In this document: positions 8,229 to 14,815 of the stretch, piece after piece
How positions within the stretch are numbered: position 1 is the stretch's first letter
How the letters are laid out: each line of letters opens with the position of its first letter
DNA from: Maridesulfovibrio salexigens DSM 2638
Lineage (GTDB): Bacteria > Desulfobacterota > Desulfovibrionia > Desulfovibrionales > Desulfovibrionaceae
Assembly: GCF_000023445.1 (NCBI RefSeq)
Contig: NC_012881.1
Coordinates: 2,113,501 to 2,177,500 of the forward strand
DNA length: 64,000 bases
Reading direction: 5' to 3'
Made by a program: the position numbers and the translations under genes
Notes under the pieces: model-generated
What the model was told of the DNA's origin: nothing
Seen by the model: only the letters and a program-made list of their open reading frames with translations
Database searches by the model: none

Positions 8229-8696
8229 ATGTCAGATTACGACAAACCCTTTCAGCATAAGGGTTCTATTTCCAATGTTCACGTTGGAATGGAGTTTGAA
8301 TTTGCAGCTAAAGATTTTTGGGAATCTCAAGGGGTAAAACTATTCCGATCAATCAAAGTTCCTATCGGAATTGATGCCGCTAAACCAAAAGATCATGCAT
8401 TTGATTTAGGATGCACAGAACTAAAAGTTATAGTCGAATGCAAATCGCATAAATGGACTTCCGGAGGAAATGTCCCGAGTGCGAAATTGACTACTTGAAA
8501 TGAAGCTATGTATTATTTTGTTTCTGCGCCATCTGGGTTAAGAAAAATAATGTTTGTGCTACGAGATTTTTGCCCGAAGCATAATTGCACTCTAGCTGAA
8601 TACTATATCAAGACGAATTACCACCTAATCCCAAGTGATGTTGAATTTTGGGAGTATAATGACGAAACCAGAACAGCACGCAAGCTTATAACTTAA
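8229..8696 (+). pseudogene. PD-(D/E)XK nuclease-like gene with in-frame TGA
   Basis: One reading frame of 155 codons from ATG 8229 (GAGGG six bases upstream) to TAA 8696, interrupted by a single TGA at 8496-8498 (codon 90). The frame is identical on both sides of the stop. The first part holds a restriction-endonuclease-like core: Asp59 in HAFDLG, then Glu70 and Lys72 in VIVECK. The second part begins NEAMYYFVSAPSG. A TGG-to-TGA change in a Trp codon would explain the stop. It sits between tRNA-Leu copies 2 and 3. Readings are a dead nuclease, a shortened 89-residue product retaining the catalytic core, or a sequence error. The family is not recognised beyond the fold. Confidence 0.75.
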
Positions 8697-8763
8697 TTCT
8701 TTTAGTCTGATTTCATTGATAAAAACCAAATCAAATTAATTTCAAATTATTATAAAAAACATC

Positions 8764-8792
8764 TTGCCAAGGGTGTCAGATTTACGTAAACA
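8764..8792 (+). promoter_or_regulatory. Promoter of tRNA-Leu copy 3
   Basis: A -35 box TTGCCA (8764-8769) and a -10 box TAAACA (8787-8792) with a 17-base spacer, repeated exactly at copy 4. Confidence 0.65.
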
Positions 8793-8804
8793 CTTCTTCA
8801 CACG

Positions 8805-8818
8805 ACGCGGAAACGCGT
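8805..8818 (+). other. GNRA leader hairpin before tRNA-Leu copy 3
   Basis: ACGCG-GAAA-CGCGT, a perfect 5-base-pair stem with a GAAA tetraloop, twelve bases before the mature tRNA 5' end. At copy 4 the loop is GTAA, another GNRA loop. Confidence 0.6.
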
Positions 8819-8830
8819 TGTACACCTCTT

Positions 8831-8917
8831 GCCGAGGTGGTGGAACTGGTAGACACGCTGTCTTGAGGGGGCAGTGGAAGAGATTCCGTGGGGGTTCGAA
8901 TCCCCCCCTCGGCACCA
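8831..8917 (+). tRNA. tRNA-Leu(GAG), copy 3
   Basis: 87 bases with encoded CCA and the same GAG anticodon. It differs from copies 1 and 2 by one D-loop base (GGAACTGG instead of GGAATTGG) and is identical to copy 4. Stems are intact, so it should be functional. Confidence 0.97.
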
Positions 8918-8928
8918 TGCAACAGAAG

Positions 8929-8960
8929 AAGGGTTGAAGCGAAAGCTTCAACCCTTTTTT
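8929..8960 (+). terminator. Terminator of tRNA-Leu copy 3
   Basis: GGGTTGAAGC-GAAA-GCTTCAACCC, a perfect 10-base-pair stem with a GAAA loop, followed by TTTTTT. Confidence 0.93.
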
Positions 8961-8977
8961 CGTTTATCCAATATTTA

Positions 8978-9005
8978 TTTGCAATGCATTTAAACTCTAT
9001 ATAAT
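8978..9005 (+). promoter_or_regulatory. Promoter of the NTF2-like / GNAT cassette
   Basis: TTTGCA (8978-8983), 16-base spacer, TATAAT (9000-9005), directly behind the terminator of tRNA copy 3 and 24 bases before the start codon at 9030. The cargo genes therefore seem to carry their own promoter. Confidence 0.55.
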
Positions 9006-9029
9006 TCATCTAGTAAAAGAGGTGAATTA

Positions 9030-9398
9030 ATGACTCAAATAAGCCCAAGAGAAATTGTACAAGATTGGGTAGATGCTTTTAATAAGGCAGATGCAAATCT
9101 CATTTCAGAATTCTATCACGAAAATGCCGTAAATCATCAAGTTGCAGAGAATCCAGTCTCAGGCAAAGAAGCTATATTCAAAATGTTCGAGCAGGAATTT
9201 TCAGCAGCAGAAATGATATGCATAGTTGAAAACATTTTTGAAGATGGAGAGTGGGCTATTCTTGAATGGCGTGATCCGCTAGGTCTACGAGGTTGCGGAT
9301 TTTTTCATATTGTTGAGGGTAAAATTTTATTGCAACGCGGCTATTGGGATAAGCTTACCTTTTTACGCCAACACAACCTTCCGCTGCCGACAAGGTAG
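9030..9398 (+). CDS. SnoaL/NTF2-like protein
   Basis: A 122-residue protein with the alpha+beta cone pattern of the NTF2-like superfamily: an N-terminal helix (EIVQDWVDAFNKAD), a following FYHENAVNH and a GKEAIFKMFEQEF segment, then strands around WAILEWRD and GCGFFHIVEGKI. Members are small-molecule isomerases, hydrolases or binding proteins; no substrate can be named. The start is set by AGAGGTG just upstream. It is followed five bases later by the GNAT gene, forming a two-gene cargo between tRNA-Leu copies 3 and 4. Confidence 0.82.
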   Translation: MTQISPREIVQDWVDAFNKADANLISEFYHENAVNHQVAENPVSGKEAIFKMFEQEFSAAEMICIVENIFEDGEWAILEWRDPLGLRGCGFFHIVEGKILLQRGYWDKLTFLRQHNLPLPTR

Positions 9399-9403
9399 AA
9401 AAT

Positions 9404-9862
9404 ATGATTATTAGTGATGTAACTAAAACCAACTACAGTGAGCTGATTAAGCTTTGGGAAAGATCTGTCCGCGCAACTCATGATTTTCTTGATGAGAGCG
9501 ATATTGAATATTTAAGGCCACTCATTTTAGAACAGTATTTCGATGCTGTTGAATTGAAGTGCGCTAAAGACTCACACGGAGTAATTTTAGGCTTCTGTGG
9601 TGTCGCGGAAGGAAACCTTGAAATGCTTTTTGTTGATCCGCAAAGCAGAGGGCAGGGCGTTGGTTCGGCTTTATGCGCATATGCCATAGACAATTTAGCT
9701 GTCACCAAAGTTGACGTGAATGAGCAGAACCCCCAAGCTTTGGGGTTTTACGAGCATATCGGTTTTCGTATTGTTGGAAGGTCCGATCTGGATGGGCAGG
9801 GCAAGCCGTTTCCCCTTTTGCATATGGAGTTGGATTACGACAGAACACGCGGAAAAGTATAA
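9404..9862 (+). CDS. yjaB: GNAT acetyltransferase, YjaB-like
   Basis: A 152-residue GNAT protein. It aligns by eye along its length with E. coli YjaB: an N-terminal LWERSVRATHDFL, the acetyl-CoA loop VDPQSRGQGVGSAL, then VNEQNPQALGFYEHIGF and a C-terminal GKPFPLLHMEL. The substrate of YjaB proteins is not established. It begins five bases after the NTF2-like gene, so the pair is cotranscribed. It lies in the accessory tRNA-Leu array, and such stand-alone GNATs are frequent island cargo. Confidence 0.85.
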   Translation: MIISDVTKTNYSELIKLWERSVRATHDFLDESDIEYLRPLILEQYFDAVELKCAKDSHGVILGFCGVAEGNLEMLFVDPQSRGQGVGSALCAYAIDNLAVTKVDVNEQNPQALGFYEHIGFRIVGRSDLDGQGKPFPLLHMELDYDRTRGKV

Positions 9863-10123
9863 TTAATTGCAAAAAATATCACTCTCTAATTTGGCTCAGA
9901 ATTGATTTTTTAAGTATTTTGCTTGTGCTGTGTTGTGCCGAACAAGGTAACGCGTCAGATTTGAATTTTAAGCCAAATAGGTGTTGATAACTAAAAATTG
10001 ATATTTTTAGGTTTATTTCAGGGCTGTTTTCCTTTTTTTGATTGGCTAATCAAATGAGTTGTTGCTGAAATTATTGATAAAAAGATAGTCTAAACTTTTT
10101 TTGGAATTATTAACAAAAACATC
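9863..10123. other. Intergenic spacer before tRNA-Leu copy 4
   Basis: An AT-rich stretch after the GNAT gene with no open frame and no strong terminator. I see nothing functional in it until the promoter of tRNA copy 4 at 10124. Confidence 0.6.
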
Positions 10124-10152
10124 TTGCCAAGGGTGTAAGATTTACGTAAACA
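10124..10152 (+). promoter_or_regulatory. Promoter of tRNA-Leu copy 4
   Basis: TTGCCA (10124-10129), 17-base spacer, TAAACA (10147-10152), as at copy 3. Confidence 0.65.
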
Positions 10153-10164
10153 CTTCTTCACACG

Positions 10165-10178
10165 ACGCGGTAACGCGT
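10165..10178 (+). other. GNRA leader hairpin before tRNA-Leu copy 4
   Basis: ACGCG-GTAA-CGCGT. The stem is identical to that of copy 3, and the loop base change keeps the GNRA class (GUAA in RNA). Confidence 0.6.
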
Positions 10179-10190
10179 TGTACACCTCTT

Positions 10191-10277
10191 GCCGAGGTGG
10201 TGGAACTGGTAGACACGCTGTCTTGAGGGGGCAGTGGAAGAGATTCCGTGGGGGTTCGAATCCCCCCCTCGGCACCA
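10191..10277 (+). tRNA. tRNA-Leu(GAG), copy 4
   Basis: 87 bases with encoded CCA and GAG anticodon, identical to copy 3. It closes the array; downstream cargo lies on the opposite strand. Confidence 0.97.
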
Positions 10278-10290
10278 TGCAACAAAGAAA

Positions 10291-10320
10291 GGGTTGAAGC
10301 GAAAGCTTCAACCCTTTTTT
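10291..10320 (+). terminator. Terminator of tRNA-Leu copy 4
   Basis: GGGTTGAAGC-GAAA-GCTTCAACCC plus a T-run. It ends only about nine bases before the end of the opposite-strand gene at 10329. Confidence 0.93.
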
Positions 10321-10328
10321 GCGTTTTA

Positions 10329-10589
10329 TTAATCGTAAAATTCAGCAACACATTCGGAACAGATTTCGACACCTTCATTTTCCATTTCAGCAATGTGCTC
10401 TCGCAACTCCTCTATATCTAAACAGGGAACCCCACCTGCATTCTGGTCATCGACCCTTTTCATACATTCTGTTACTCCGGCAGTTTACCGAGCACGATTA
10501 AGACCATCGCATGTATCAATTTCTACAATATGATAATAATCGTTTTCATCATCTACTTTACTTCCCGAGATTAAACAGTAGGTGTTCAT
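10329..10589 (-). pseudogene. Small Cys-containing gene with in-frame TAA
   Basis: An 87-codon frame on the minus strand, from ATG 10589 (preceded by AAGGAGA) to TAA at 10329-10331, broken by one TAA at 10485-10487 (codon 35). The frame is unchanged across the stop. The first part opens MNTYCLISGSKVDDEN; the second has acidic helices and a C-terminal EICSECVAEFYD, a possible metal-binding CxxC. It starts three bases after the stop of the Lys-rich gene, so the two form an operon. I do not recognise the family. The clean ribosome site and continuous frame say it was recently functional. Confidence 0.6.
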
Positions 10590-10591
10590 TA

Positions 10592-10840
10592 TCATCTCTC
10601 CTTATTAGCTTGGGCCATGACTGAACCAGCGAGTTCCTTAGTTGAGGCGGCATACTTATCACTTTGCAAGATTTTAGATGCCTTTGTTTCCATTTCTTTT
10701 CCGGTCTGTTTTCCCGTTTTTGACTGAGAAAGCGCAGACGCTGCCATCGATTTTGCTGCCTTAGATGCTTTTGGATCTTTTAACGTCTTGCCAGCTTTTG
10801 AAGCTACTTTCTTAGATGTCTTTTTGCTGTTCTTAGCCAT
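10592..10840 (-). CDS. Small Lys/Ala/Ser-rich conserved protein
   Basis: An 82-residue, highly basic protein dominated by Lys, Ala and Ser, opening MAKNSKKTSKKVASKAGKT and containing SMAASALSQSKTGKQTGKE. The ribosome site AAGGGG is well placed. I believe similar short proteins occur in accessory regions of many Proteobacteria, but no function is known to me; the composition would suit nucleic-acid binding. Its last codons supply the ribosome site of the following broken gene. Reading runs toward the tRNA array. Confidence 0.7.
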   Translation of the reverse strand: MAKNSKKTSKKVASKAGKTLKDPKASKAAKSMAASALSQSKTGKQTGKEMETKASKILQSDKYAASTKELAGSVMAQANKER

Positions 10841-11008
10841 AAATTTCCCCTTAACTGCGGTTTATAAATGTTCTTTTACCATCTCTCGTCTAGGAAAATT
10901 TATCAACAGGTATGTCTGTATTTTGAACAAAAAAAATTCAACAATCGATAATTTTGCAAACAGTGATTTGTATGTCCAAGTTATGTACGGAAAGCTCATT
11001 CTATGCTG

Positions 11009-11698
11009 CTACAAAAGCTTATGCATATTCTTCAAAGCCTCGCGCTTGCTTAATCCTGAAAGCCGATCCTCATTTGCTTCCACATAGTCTTTCACAATTT
11101 GAGGATGAGTCCACGCATAATCGCGTAAAGCCCAGCCGATGGCTTTGCGCAGGAAAAATTCTTTTGAATCAATGTTAGGATCAATGCATTGCTGCAATAA
11201 AGTGAAATCTAGTTCATCTTTAAAGCGGAGCTGACAAAGAATGGAGGAGCGACGTTTCCACATATGGTCATTCGTGGACCATTCAAGCATTAATTCTCTC
11301 ATCCGCTTTGGTTCCGCACGCAGAATATTCCCAAGCGGTAAGGTCAAGGCATCGCAGAAATCCCACCATGCTCCGCTGACTATCATTTCTTCCACCATGG
11401 GCAGAGCTTCCCAAGTATGAAATTTTATGCAGGGCTTCCAGTCGATCAAATCTAAAGCACTGTATCGCTCTTCTCTAAATTCAGCTTTGCGCCAAAGTTC
11501 CAGCACTGCTGATTGCCACTTATCAAAATCCCAAGGTTCGAATTCTTTAAAAATACGAGTACAGCCTTTGCGCCGAAGGGGAGTGCGGATGCCATAAAAA
11601 TCCATTTCGGATTTCATATACTTTTTCATATCCGGTGCGCGTTCGGGATCAGCAAGGTCTTGCAAGGCTTCGCGGATCTTTGGAAGAATATGGGACAT
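11009..11698 (-). CDS. alkD: DNA alkylation repair protein, AlkD-like
   Basis: A 229-residue all-helical HEAT-like repeat protein of the AlkD DNA glycosylase family, which removes alkylated bases such as 3- and 7-methylpurines. Family features seen are MKKYMKSEMDFYGIRTP near the start, REERYSALDLI in the middle, and WKRRSSILCQL followed by EFFLRKAIGWALRDY, which carry the aromatic and acidic residues of the DNA-binding groove. Its ATG follows the stop codon of the upstream channel gene with no gap, so the two are cotranscribed. Confidence 0.92.
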   Translation of the reverse strand: MSHILPKIREALQDLADPERAPDMKKYMKSEMDFYGIRTPLRRKGCTRIFKEFEPWDFDKWQSAVLELWRKAEFREERYSALDLIDWKPCIKFHTWEALPMVEEMIVSGAWWDFCDALTLPLGNILRAEPKRMRELMLEWSTNDHMWKRRSSILCQLRFKDELDFTLLQQCIDPNIDSKEFFLRKAIGWALRDYAWTHPQIVKDYVEANEDRLSGLSKREALKNMHKLL

Positions 11699-13072
11699 TT
11701 ATTTATCACCTTTAAAATACTTAACATATTGCCGGTCGGTATTATTGATATGGTTGATAATCCAATCTTGCAGGAATGAATCGATGCTGTCCGGGAAGAT
11801 ATATTTTTTGTCACGGTTTAAATCCATAACTTCGCGGGTGATACGGCGATGCTCTTTCATATGCTTTTCAATTTCAGGAAAACCGCGTTTTTGCATGAAA
11901 GCCTCTTCGCGGGCGAAGTGACTGGAAGTGTACTCCAACAGTCGGTCGAAAAGTCGTGCGATTGCATCGTGGTCTTGACCATCACGAAGGGCGGATTGGA
12001 AATCCTCGGCATAACGGACAAGTACCCGGTGCTCGGCATCAATGGAAGGAATCCCGAGCAGTAGATTTTCGGACCATTTGATATTGTTTTGCAATTCGCA
12101 GCAGGCCCCGTCTTTTTTGACCAGCTCAAGAACGGAATCACCATAATTAAGCTCTAACTCATCGGATGGGTTTTCAATATCAGTTCCATCAGCCCGATGA
12201 AGAACCAATGCGCTGATAGCTCCAGTTTTACCTTTCACTTCAGCTACTGTAGTCGGGGCACTGTCGTAGTGGGGAAAAATTCTCAGACTGTAACCCATCA
12301 CTTCATGAGCGACAGGACCTTTTTCTTCCGGTTCAGCTACTCCGGCATGGCGGGCTAGAATATGCCCGATTTGTTCACCTCCCAGATCAAGTGGATAGAC
12401 CACGGTATTAGCCCCGGCCCGGAGCATGCGGTATTCGATGGAAGGATCGGTTCCGCGTGCAACTACAAAAATATCCGGATTAAGTTCGCGGGCAGCAAGT
12501 GATATATTAATATTGCTGGCATCATCATTAATACAAAGCACGATAAAATCAGCTCGCCGAATTCCTGCGGAAAGCAGGACTCCATCAACCGCTGCGTCAC
12601 CATGTAAAATTTTGTATCCGCGCTGCTCAGCTTCAATTAATTGTTCTTCGTCATTATCCAGAACAACAAAATCCAACCCCAATTCATAAAGCTTCAAGGA
12701 AATGGCCCGACCAATCTTGCCGTAACCGCACACAATTGTGTGCTTTTCTAATTTGTTAATTCTGTCGTTCATTTTCTTTTTCTCGTAGAGGTTTCTGATT
12801 CCTGACTGGACAATAACTTTTGCGACCTGCGCCACAAATACCGCAGCAAGACCAAGGCCCGCAAAAATTAGGACAATGGTAAAAATTCTTCCGGCAGGGG
12901 AGAGGTTGTGTATTTCCCCAAAGCCGATGGTAGTGATGGTAATCACAGTCATATAGAGGGCATCGAGCACGGACCAATTGTTTTCGAAATACAAATATCC
13001 CGCGGTTCCGCCCAGAAGAACCGTGAAAAATGCAACCAATAGTTGAATATTTTGGCGAATGTTGGATGACAT
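11699..13072 (-). CDS. K+ channel with RCK domains fused to hemerythrin
   Basis: A 457-residue four-part protein. Residues 8-85 form two membrane helices around a pore with selectivity filter TIGFG (48-52). A Rossmann RCK/TrkA-N domain follows (GYGKIGRAI at 116-124), then an RCK-C domain to about 320. Residues 330-455 form a complete bacteriohemerythrin: His348, His385, Glu389, His404, His408, His441 and Asp446 supply all seven ligands of the diiron site at standard spacing. The RCK part would gate the channel through nucleotide or ion binding; the hemerythrin could bind O2 or nitric oxide. Oxygen gating of K+ flow is an inference from the architecture. Confidence 0.93.
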   Translation of the reverse strand: MSSNIRQNIQLLVAFFTVLLGGTAGYLYFENNWSVLDALYMTVITITTIGFGEIHNLSPAGRIFTIVLIFAGLGLAAVFVAQVAKVIVQSGIRNLYEKKKMNDRINKLEKHTIVCGYGKIGRAISLKLYELGLDFVVLDNDEEQLIEAEQRGYKILHGDAAVDGVLLSAGIRRADFIVLCINDDASNINISLAARELNPDIFVVARGTDPSIEYRMLRAGANTVVYPLDLGGEQIGHILARHAGVAEPEEKGPVAHEVMGYSLRIFPHYDSAPTTVAEVKGKTGAISALVLHRADGTDIENPSDELELNYGDSVLELVKKDGACCELQNNIKWSENLLLGIPSIDAEHRVLVRYAEDFQSALRDGQDHDAIARLFDRLLEYTSSHFAREEAFMQKRGFPEIEKHMKEHRRITREVMDLNRDKKYIFPDSIDSFLQDWIINHINNTDRQYVKYFKGDK

Positions 13073-13128
13073 TTTGTAGCTTATTTTCCAATGTGTTTAT
13101 ATGCGAAGTGATTGTTTTTAAATTAAAT

Positions 13129-13172
13129 ATGGTAACTTTACCATTTTATCAACCAATTGGCAGCCAGTTGGT
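13129..13172. promoter_or_regulatory. Two adjacent dyads in a divergent promoter region
   Basis: ATGGTAA-CT-TTACCAT at 13129-13144 is a perfect dyad. ACCAATTGG-CAG-CCAGTTGGT at 13152-13172 is a dyad with one mismatch. Both lie between the channel gene (minus) and the amidohydrolase operon (plus), and both contain TGG/CCA arms. They look like binding sites of a dimeric regulator. Confidence 0.35.
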
Positions 13173-13272
13173 AACGGTATAGATGATAATTTTCATAGAC
13201 ATAGCAGATCACAGACAATACAATTCAATCTGCCTGTAAATATAGAGAATTTCATTTAAAGGAGTTTCATAA

Positions 13273-13467
13273 ATGAGTGATGTTAAAAAAAGTGTGGATT
13301 ACATCTTCCATGGTCTGGATGCTCTCGATGTTCTGCTCTGTTCAAAAGAAGCTGAAAATCTCAATGTTCGTAATATTGTAGGACTTCTTCATCCTATTCT
13401 CGATGATGCCAAACGTAGGGCACACACAGAAATTTCTGCCCGTAACACTAAAGACAAAGACTCGTAG
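13273..13467 (+). CDS. Small hypothetical protein
   Basis: A 64-residue soluble protein, unrecognised, with an amphipathic helical pattern (VDYIFHGLDALDVLLCSK) and a charged tail. AAAGGAG lies just upstream of the ATG, an excellent ribosome site. It ends 16 bases before the amidohydrolase gene and is probably cotranscribed. Confidence 0.7.
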   Translation: MSDVKKSVDYIFHGLDALDVLLCSKEAENLNVRNIVGLLHPILDDAKRRAHTEISARNTKDKDS

Positions 13468-13483
13468 ATCGAAAGGAACTTAA

Positions 13484-14737
13484 ATGAATTTGACCCAACT
13501 GGTTCGAACTGAACTGGATGATTTAGTCAGAATTTACAAGCACCTGCATGCCAATCCAGAGCTTTCGCGTGAAGAAGTAAAATCTTCCAAACTGGTTGCA
13601 GACCAGCTGGAGGAGTGCGGTATTTCTGTAACCAGAAATTTCGGCGGCTACGGTGTTGTCGGTATTCTGGAAAATGGAGACGGTCCGACTGTTATGGTCC
13701 GTGGTGATATGGACGCGCTGCCGATTACCGAAGAAACCGGACTTGATTATGCCAGTTCTGTCAGAGGCAAAGATCCTTCCGGCAACGATACCGGTGTGAT
13801 GCATGCTTGCGGGCATGATGTGCATATGACCACTCTTGTTGGTACGGCCCGCGTCCTTTCTAAATTCAAAGAAAGTTGGAGCGGGAAAATAATTTTTGTC
13901 GGGCAGCCCGCTGAAGAATCTATGTCCGGTGCCAGAGCAATGATTGAGCAGGGGCTTTTTGGAAAATTCGGAACTCCTGATTATTGCCTTGCCACCCATG
14001 TCATTACCAAACTTGAAGCCGGTAATATTATGGTTAAATCCGGTCCGATCATGGCCGGGACTTACCAATTGAAAATTACCGTCCGCGGAGTAGGGGGACA
14101 TGGTGCCATTCCGCAGGAATGCATTGATCCGGTTGTGCTCGCCGCTCGAATTGTAACTTCGCTTCAAACCATTGTCAGTCGTGAGTTCAGTCCACTCGAT
14201 CCAGCAGTTGTCACTGTTGGTTCCATTCATGGCGGAACAAGGGCCAATATTATTCCCGGTGAAGTTGTCATGGAAGTTACTGCACGGTTCTGCAATTCAG
14301 AAGGGCATGATCGAATCTTTGATTCCGTAAAGAGAATTTGCAAATACGAAGCATTATCCATGGGACTTCCTGAAGAACTGTTGCCTATAGTTGAATTTGA
14401 CGATGAAAGTGATCTGCCCGCAACAACTAATGATAGTGGATTAGCTGATATTGTCCGCAAAGCTGCTGCGGAACATCTTGGCGCTGAAAAGGTACATGAA
14501 GCTGAAATGGTCATGGGCAGTGAGGATTTTTCATTGTTCAGAACAGCTGGCGGTATGGAAACTCCATCATGTCTGTTTTTTACCGGAGCGACCTCTGCTG
14601 AAGAAATGACCTTGTTCTATGAAAAAGGAATTAATCCGCCGTCTATTCACAACAGTAAATTTTATCCACCGCCAGAGCCGACCATCAAGACTGCCGTCAC
14701 CACAATGGCCGGAACGGTATTAAGAATTTTAAGTTAA
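13484..14737 (+). CDS. M20 family amidohydrolase (hippurate hydrolase-like)
   Basis: A 417-residue zinc peptidase-family amidohydrolase. Metal-site motifs are DMDALPI and MHACGHDVHM in the N-terminal half, EESMSGARAMIEQG with the catalytic Glu pair near residue 145, and GSEDFSLF near the C-terminus. The dimerisation domain lies around residues 195-310. Members remove N-acyl groups from amino acids (hippurate, N-acetyl-L-amino acids, indole-acetyl conjugates). Absence of a dap gene neighbour gives no hint of the substrate. A strong terminator follows. Confidence 0.9.
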   Translation: MNLTQLVRTELDDLVRIYKHLHANPELSREEVKSSKLVADQLEECGISVTRNFGGYGVVGILENGDGPTVMVRGDMDALPITEETGLDYASSVRGKDPSGNDTGVMHACGHDVHMTTLVGTARVLSKFKESWSGKIIFVGQPAEESMSGARAMIEQGLFGKFGTPDYCLATHVITKLEAGNIMVKSGPIMAGTYQLKITVRGVGGHGAIPQECIDPVVLAARIVTSLQTIVSREFSPLDPAVVTVGSIHGGTRANIIPGEVVMEVTARFCNSEGHDRIFDSVKRICKYEALSMGLPEELLPIVEFDDESDLPATTNDSGLADIVRKAAAEHLGAEKVHEAEMVMGSEDFSLFRTAGGMETPSCLFFTGATSAEEMTLFYEKGINPPSIHNSKFYPPPEPTIKTAVTTMAGTVLRILS

Positions 14738-14741
14738 AATT

Positions 14742-14774
14742 AAAGGCCCTGCTAAGATATTTAGCAGGGCCTTT
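14742..14774. terminator. Bidirectional terminator
   Basis: AAAGGCCCTGCTAA-GATAT-TTAGCAGGGCCTTT, perfect 14-base-pair arms, between the convergent amidohydrolase and TPR genes. Confidence 0.92.
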
Positions 14775-14815
14775 GTTGTTTGGTTTTTAATTTATAAGCT
14801 CTAGCAAAGCATCTG

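Larger units (their letters stand above)
8755..8960 (+). repeat. Promoter-tRNA-terminator repeat unit A
   Basis: This 206-base block (promoter, leader hairpin, tRNA-Leu copy 3, terminator) matches 10115-10320 with the same length and about five mismatches by eye. Homology stops sharply on both sides, so the duplicated unit is the whole tRNA transcription unit, not just the tRNA 3' end as left by a typical integrase. Confidence 0.9.
10115..10320 (+). repeat. Promoter-tRNA-terminator repeat unit B
   Basis: Second copy of the 206-base unit at 8755-8960, in direct orientation 1,360 bases downstream. The five differences seen lie in the promoter spacer, the leader loop and the link between the tRNA and the terminator; the tRNA itself is unchanged. 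Confidence 0.9.

Noticed and set aside
8496-8498. TGA as selenocysteine in the nuclease-like gene
   Set aside because: No convincing stem-loop follows the codon, no Cys/Sec context is seen, and a Trp codon fits the sequence better.
9946-9955. GGTAACGCGT resembling the leader of tRNA copy 4
   Set aside because: Only ten bases match and no flanking tRNA, promoter or terminator similarity exists; probably chance.
7824-10320. Integrase-type island with att sites at tRNA 3' ends
   Set aside because: Whole tRNA units, not 3' fragments, are repeated, and no integrase gene lies in the array; xerD at 20 kb is housekeeping.
10788-11087. Plus-strand 99-codon frame
   Set aside because: Overlaps the Lys-rich gene and alkD 3' end, has no ribosome site, and looks like a shadow.
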